Assembly: GCA_902464965.1 (NCBI GenBank)
Contig: CABQLI010000044.1
Coordinates: 1 to 18,018, forward strand
Length of the DNA: 18,018 bases
Direction: 5' to 3'
Origin: an uncultured Collinsella sp.
GTDB lineage: Bacteria > Actinomycetota > Coriobacteriia > Coriobacteriales > Coriobacteriaceae
Position 1 is the stretch's first letter. Each line of letters opens with the position of its first letter. Below the pieces are notes generated by a model. The model saw only the letters and a list, made by a program, of their open reading frames with translations, ran no database searches and was not told where the DNA came from. A program made the position numbers and the translations under genes. This document shows, one piece after another, positions 15,552-18,018 of this stretch.

Positions 15552-15723
15552 AGTCCCAGAAGCTGTCTTCCTCATCCTCGGACTTGGGTCCGCGGTCGAC
15601 GTACATCTTATGGGTACGCTTCTCCATTACAAAGGCAAGAATCGCAAATAACAGGATGCCGCCAGCGAAAAGGATGGCAAAACCGGTGCGGGTGCCAAAC
15701 AAAAAGGAAAAAACTGCGTCCAT
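15550..15723 (-). CDS. 57-residue single-pass membrane protein
   Basis: On the - strand an ATG at 15723 opens a 57-codon frame ending TAA at 15550. The protein starts MDAVFSFLFGTRTG, has a membrane helix at about residues 14-33 (AILFAGGILLFAILAFVM), then a basic stretch EKRTHKMYVDRG and an acidic tail (KSEDEEDSFWD). AGAAGG lies 7-12 bases before the ATG and a promoter faces it (see 15767-15795). The composition (a small anchored protein with a charged tail) is more ordered than a chance frame. I do not recognise a family; it is on the opposite strand to all its neighbours and divergent from serS. Confidence 0.75.
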   Translation of the reverse strand: MDAVFSFLFGTRTGFAILFAGGILLFAILAFVMEKRTHKMYVDRGPKSEDEEDSFWD

Positions 15724-15747
15724 TGGGTGCCTTCTTGCGTAGTTGAG

Positions 15748-15795
15748 TTGGGTCGTAAACGCTCATAAGTATATACTTGCCCATACATGTACAAG
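15748..15795. promoter_or_regulatory. divergent promoters of serS and the 57-residue gene
   Basis: For serS: TTGGGT (15748-15753), 18 bases, TATACT (15772-15777). For the - strand gene: the reverse complement of 15790-15795 (CTTGTA) or 15789-15794 (TTGTAC), then TATACT at 15773-15768, spacing 16 or 15. The two -10 sites overlap in the perfect palindrome AAGTATATACTT (15767-15778), so firing of one could interfere with the other. Confidence 0.6.
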
Positions 15796-15834
15796 GTTGC
15801 AACCTAAATGGAATGTATATCGCCGGAGGATCTA

Positions 15835-17118
15835 ATGCTTGATATCAAGTTTGTTCGCGAGAACCCCGATGCCATCGATGTCGCCATGGCTAACCGCCAG
15901 ACGTCTTGGGATCGCGAGAAGTTCTTTGAGCTCGACGACGAGCGTCGTGCCGTCATCACCGAGGTCGAGGAGCTCCAGGCTACGCGCAATGCCGAGTCCA
16001 AGAAGATCGGCGCCCTGATGAAGGAGGGCAAGAAGGACGAGGCCGAGGCCGCCAAGGAGGCCGTGCGCGCCGTCAACGAGAAGATTGACGGTCTGGCCGA
16101 GCGTCGTACCGCCCTCGAGCAGGAGCAGTACGACTTCATGGCTCACCTGCCCAACATTCCTTGCGATGCCACGCCGTACGGCAAGGACGAGGACGAGAAC
16201 ATTGAGCGCCGTCGTTGGGGCACCCCGCGCGAGTTCGACTTCGACTTTAAGCCGCACTGGGATCTGGGCACCGATCTGGACATCCTCGACTTCGAGCGCG
16301 GCAACAAGCTCTCCGGCAGCCGCTTCACCGTTCTCGGTGGTGCCGGCGCCCGCCTGGAGCGCGCCCTCATCAACTTCTTCCTCGATACGCACACCAGCCG
16401 TGGTTTTAAGGAGTGGTGGCCGCCCATCGTCGTCAAGCGTCAGACCATGTTCGGCACGGGTCAGCTGCCCAAGTTCGAGGACGACGCCTACCACGTCTCG
16501 GGCGACAACTTCCTGATCCCCACCGCCGAGGTCGTGCTCACCAACCTGCACGCCGGCGAGGTCCTCGACGCCGACACCCTGCCGCGCCGCTACACCGCCT
16601 TCACCCCCTGCTTCCGCGAGGAGGCAGGTTCCGCCGGTCGCGATACCCGCGGCATCATCCGTCAGCACGAGTTCGACAAGGTCGAGATGGTCAAGTTCGC
16701 TAAGCCGGAGGAGTCCGACGAGGAGCTCGAGAGCATGACCGCCGAGGCCGAGTACCTGCTGCAGCAGCTGGGCCTTCCGTATCGCGTGATTAGCCTGTGC
16801 ACCGGCGACTTGGGCTTCTCTGCCCGTCAGACCTACGACGTCGAGGTCTGGCTGCCGAGCTACAACGCCTACAAGGAGATCAGCTCCTGCTCCAACTGCG
16901 GTGACTTCCAGGCTCGCCGCGCCAACATCAAGTATCGCGACCCCGAGAACTTCAAGGGTTCGCGCTACCTGCACACTCTCAACGGTTCCGGCTTGCCGGC
17001 CGGCCGCACCATGGCCGCTATTCTGGAGAACTACCAGAACGCCGACGGCACCATCACGATCCCCGAGGTTCTGCGTCCTTACATGGGCGGTCTCGAGAAG
17101 ATCGAGCCGGTCGCGTAA
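15835..17118 (+). CDS. serS: SerS, seryl-tRNA synthetase
   Basis: This 427-residue class II synthetase begins MLDIKFVRENPDAIDVAMAN, followed by the long N-terminal coiled coil (to about residue 100) that grips the variable arm of tRNA-Ser. Motif 2 is FREEAGSAGRDTRGIIRQHE, with KVEMVKF after it. Motif 3 is LNGSGLPAGRTMAAILENYQ near the C terminus. Both are complete. CGGAGGA precedes ATG 15835 by a few bases; the in-frame ATG at 15808 is upstream of this site and was rejected. A strong UUCG-loop hairpin follows the stop. Confidence 0.97.
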   Translation: MLDIKFVRENPDAIDVAMANRQTSWDREKFFELDDERRAVITEVEELQATRNAESKKIGALMKEGKKDEAEAAKEAVRAVNEKIDGLAERRTALEQEQYDFMAHLPNIPCDATPYGKDEDENIERRRWGTPREFDFDFKPHWDLGTDLDILDFERGNKLSGSRFTVLGGAGARLERALINFFLDTHTSRGFKEWWPPIVVKRQTMFGTGQLPKFEDDAYHVSGDNFLIPTAEVVLTNLHAGEVLDADTLPRRYTAFTPCFREEAGSAGRDTRGIIRQHEFDKVEMVKFAKPEESDEELESMTAEAEYLLQQLGLPYRVISLCTGDLGFSARQTYDVEVWLPSYNAYKEISSCSNCGDFQARRANIKYRDPENFKGSRYLHTLNGSGLPAGRTMAAILENYQNADGTITIPEVLRPYMGGLEKIEPVA

Positions 17119-17141
17119 CTTGGCTGCATAGGGGATATGCA

Positions 17142-17170
17142 AGGGCGCTCCTTCGGGGGCGCCCTATTTC
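17142..17170 (+). terminator. serS terminator
   Basis: A 10-bp stem AGGGCGCTCC/GGGGCGCCCT closed by the very stable C(TTCG)G loop (17142-17165), followed by a weak ATTTC. Confidence 0.7.
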
Positions 17171-17228
17171 GTGCGCAGGTCCATACCATGCCGTGCGGAC
17201 AGCTCAATAGAAAACACACGAACAACTG

Positions 17229-17258
17229 TTCTGTATACAGCTATCTACCTGCTATGCT
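17229..17258 (+). promoter_or_regulatory. promoter of the 125-residue gene
   Basis: An extended -10 TGCTATGCT (17250-17258) has a weak -35 TTCTGT (17229-17234) at 18 bases. A perfect 10-bp palindrome CTGTATACAG (17231-17240) overlaps the -35 and could be an operator. The rest of 17166-17291 shows nothing else. Confidence 0.5.
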
Positions 17259-17291
17259 TTTGCTAAATAAGAGCGAGAGAAAGGGGACGCG

Positions 17292-17669
17292 ATGGAGCTG
17301 TTTGATGATCGGGTGGTTTTGTTTGAGAGCGACGAGGGCGGGGAGTACCTGCTTGTAACGTGTGAGCCGTCTGGCATGGGTGGTCTGGTGGTTCGGCAGG
17401 CGAGCGAGGGCCCGTTGACCCAATGGTGCTTTGAGGAGTCGCCGCATGTGGTCGAGACCTTTGTGACGCACGAGGGGCTTGTGGCGCTGGAGCACTTCTA
17501 TGGAGTTGGGACTTCCAACCAGGTCGCGCGCATGCTGAGTATCTCGTTTGCCGATTATGACTGTGCCCAGCGGGTGAGATCGCTCCTGAGGGAACTTGAT
17601 GCTAAGTTTGACGTGATCGAAAAGCCAATCGATCGTACGGGGAACGGCGGTATATGCGGAGCAGCATGA
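17292..17669 (+). CDS. unrecognised 125-residue soluble protein
   Basis: This 125-residue acidic protein starts MELFDDRVVLFESDEGGEYL behind GAGAAAGGGG. I do not recognise a family. Features include a likely beta-rich N-terminal half (LLVTCEPSGMGGLVVRQAS), the segment THEGLVALEHFYGV, and a C-terminal helix (DYDCAQRVRSLLRELDAKFD). No signal peptide or membrane segment is seen. It has its own promoter, and tRNA-Arg follows after 77 bases with a separate promoter, so it stands alone. Codon use fits its neighbours, which argues for a resident gene and against a chance frame. Confidence 0.75.
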   Translation: MELFDDRVVLFESDEGGEYLLVTCEPSGMGGLVVRQASEGPLTQWCFEESPHVVETFVTHEGLVALEHFYGVGTSNQVARMLSISFADYDCAQRVRSLLRELDAKFDVIEKPIDRTGNGGICGAA

Positions 17670-17705
17670 CAAAACTGCGTTCCACAAAAAAGTTTGAGAT
17701 TGTGC

Positions 17706-17736
17706 TTGACTCCAATAAGCTAAAGTGGTTTTATAT
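17706..17736 (+). promoter_or_regulatory. tRNA-Arg promoter
   Basis: TTGACT (17706-17711) and a T/A-rich -10 around 17729-17736 (TTTATA or TTTTAT, spacing 17-18). An A-rich tract (ACAAAAAAG, about 17684-17692) lies upstream. The tRNA starts about 11 bases after the -10. Confidence 0.6.
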
Positions 17737-17746
17737 GTCTTGCGCT

Positions 17747-17823
17747 GCGGCGTTACCTCAGCTGGATAGAGGGTCTGACTACGAATCAGAACGTCATAGG
17801 TTCGAATCCTATACGCCGCACCA
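17747..17823 (+). tRNA. tRNA-Arg (ACG anticodon)
   Basis: Acceptor stem GCGGCGT/ACGCCGC is fully paired and the D-stem is CCTC/GAGG. The anticodon stem TCTGA/TCAGA encloses CTACGAA with anticodon ACG (expected to become ICG). The T-arm is ATAGG-TTCGAAT-CCTAT. CCA is encoded (17821-17823). Confidence 0.97.
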
Positions 17824-17834
17824 ATCGAACTTGA

Positions 17835-17862
17835 AGCCTCCGGCAACGGGGGCTTTTCTTTT
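17835..17862 (+). terminator. intrinsic terminator of tRNA-Arg
   Basis: Stem AGCCTCCG/CGGGGGCT with a GCAA loop and a TTTTCTTTT run. Confidence 0.9.
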
Positions 17863-17877
17863 ATGACAACACCGCAT

Positions 17878-17889
17878 GGATTCGAACCT
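17878..17889 (+). other. inverted copy of the tRNA-Arg T-arm
   Basis: GGATTCGAACCT is the exact reverse complement of tRNA-Arg 17798-17809. Its first six bases also pair with the next tail copy (GAATCC, 17994-17999). Confidence 0.85.
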
Positions 17890-17993
17890 CGGTCGAGGCG
17901 CGGGCGTAAAGAAAACGCGGAGCGTTTTTAGCCCGCGGGCGAGCGCGCCGGCAGGCGGGCGAGGCCGGTGCGGATCCGCGCAGCGGATGCGCG

Positions 17994-18013
17994 GAATCCT
18001 ATACGCCGCACCA
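17994..18013 (+). repeat. second tRNA-Arg 3' tail copy
   Basis: Twenty bases identical to tRNA-Arg 17804-17823, including CCA. The sequence then differs from the first copy (CATTTGA, not CAATCGA), and the window ends, so the array size is unknown. Confidence 0.88.
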
Positions 18014-18018
18014 TTTGA

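Larger units (their letters stand above)
17804..17993 (+). repeat. tRNA-tail repeat unit behind tRNA-Arg (190 bp)
   Basis: The unit starts in the tRNA at GAATCCTAT. It has the tail with CCA, a GCAA-loop terminator (17835-17862), the inverted T-arm (17878-17889), and a core almost identical to that of the Leu unit. The 29-nt segment 17904-17932 equals 12581-12609 exactly. The segment 17945-17995 matches 12622-12672 with three substitutions in 51. The outer stem is CGCGGGC/GCCCGCG (17899-17905 with 17931-17937) and the last hairpin is TCCGCGC/GCGCGGA (17975-17981 with 17989-17995). Confidence 0.92.

Noticed and set aside
15832..17142. A 436-codon open frame opposite serS
   Set aside because: Same reason: it is the complement of serS, with a repetitive Val/Leu/Gly composition.
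17654..17866. A short + strand open frame running through tRNA-Arg
   Set aside because: It covers the tRNA and its terminator, so it is not coding.

Overview
The window is high-GC bacterial chromosome, most likely Collinsella or a close Coriobacteriia relative. This is inferred from codon use, the actinobacterial-style Tad locus and the gut-type housekeeping set, not from a 16S gene. Almost every gene is on the + strand; one small membrane protein is on the - strand.

Region by region: (1) 1-6168 is the distal part of a Tad/Flp tight-adherence pilus operon: the end of the TadA/CpaF ATPase, TadB, TadC, Flp pilin, an unrecognised single-pass protein, a small pilin-like protein, a TadE-like protein, a large TadG-like protein, a second TadE-like protein and a DUF192 protein, nearly all overlapping or abutting. 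(2) 6326-6622 is tRNA-Phe(GAA) followed by a 186-bp repeat unit. (3) 6882-7943 is a GH5-like protein that has lost the usual acid/base glutamate. (4) 7950-12372 is a translation and maintenance run: rsmI, metG, rsmA, tatD. (5) 12416-12926 is tRNA-Leu(CAG) followed by 2.3 copies of a 189-bp tandem repeat. (6) 12969-13194 is an AT-rich, MITE-like element with roughly 30-bp inverted ends. (7) 13269-15528 holds an SPFH/band-7 protein, rlmH and proC. (8) A 57-residue membrane protein on the - strand is divergent from serS; the two share a promoter region centred on a 12-bp palindrome. (9) 17292-17669 is an unrecognised 125-residue protein, followed by tRNA-Arg(ACG) and a 190-bp repeat unit that runs to the window edge.

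The most unusual content is the set of repeats behind all three tRNA genes. Each unit starts inside the tRNA with its last 18-20 nt. It then carries the tRNA's intrinsic terminator (always with a GCAA loop), a reverse-complement copy of that same tRNA's T-arm, and a GC-rich core of hairpins, after which the 3' tRNA tail starts again. The inverted T-arm is matched to its own host tRNA in all three cases. The core of the Leu and Arg units is nearly identical, and the Phe core keeps the same hairpin plan with a different sequence. The layout recalls the 178-bp repeats with 19-bp tRNA tails behind E. coli tyrT (source of rtT RNA), but here it is a family spread over unrelated tRNA genes with an added host-matched inverted arm. 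Its function is unknown; a structured RNA made by read-through, or a small tRNA-tail-associated mobile repeat, are the main possibilities.
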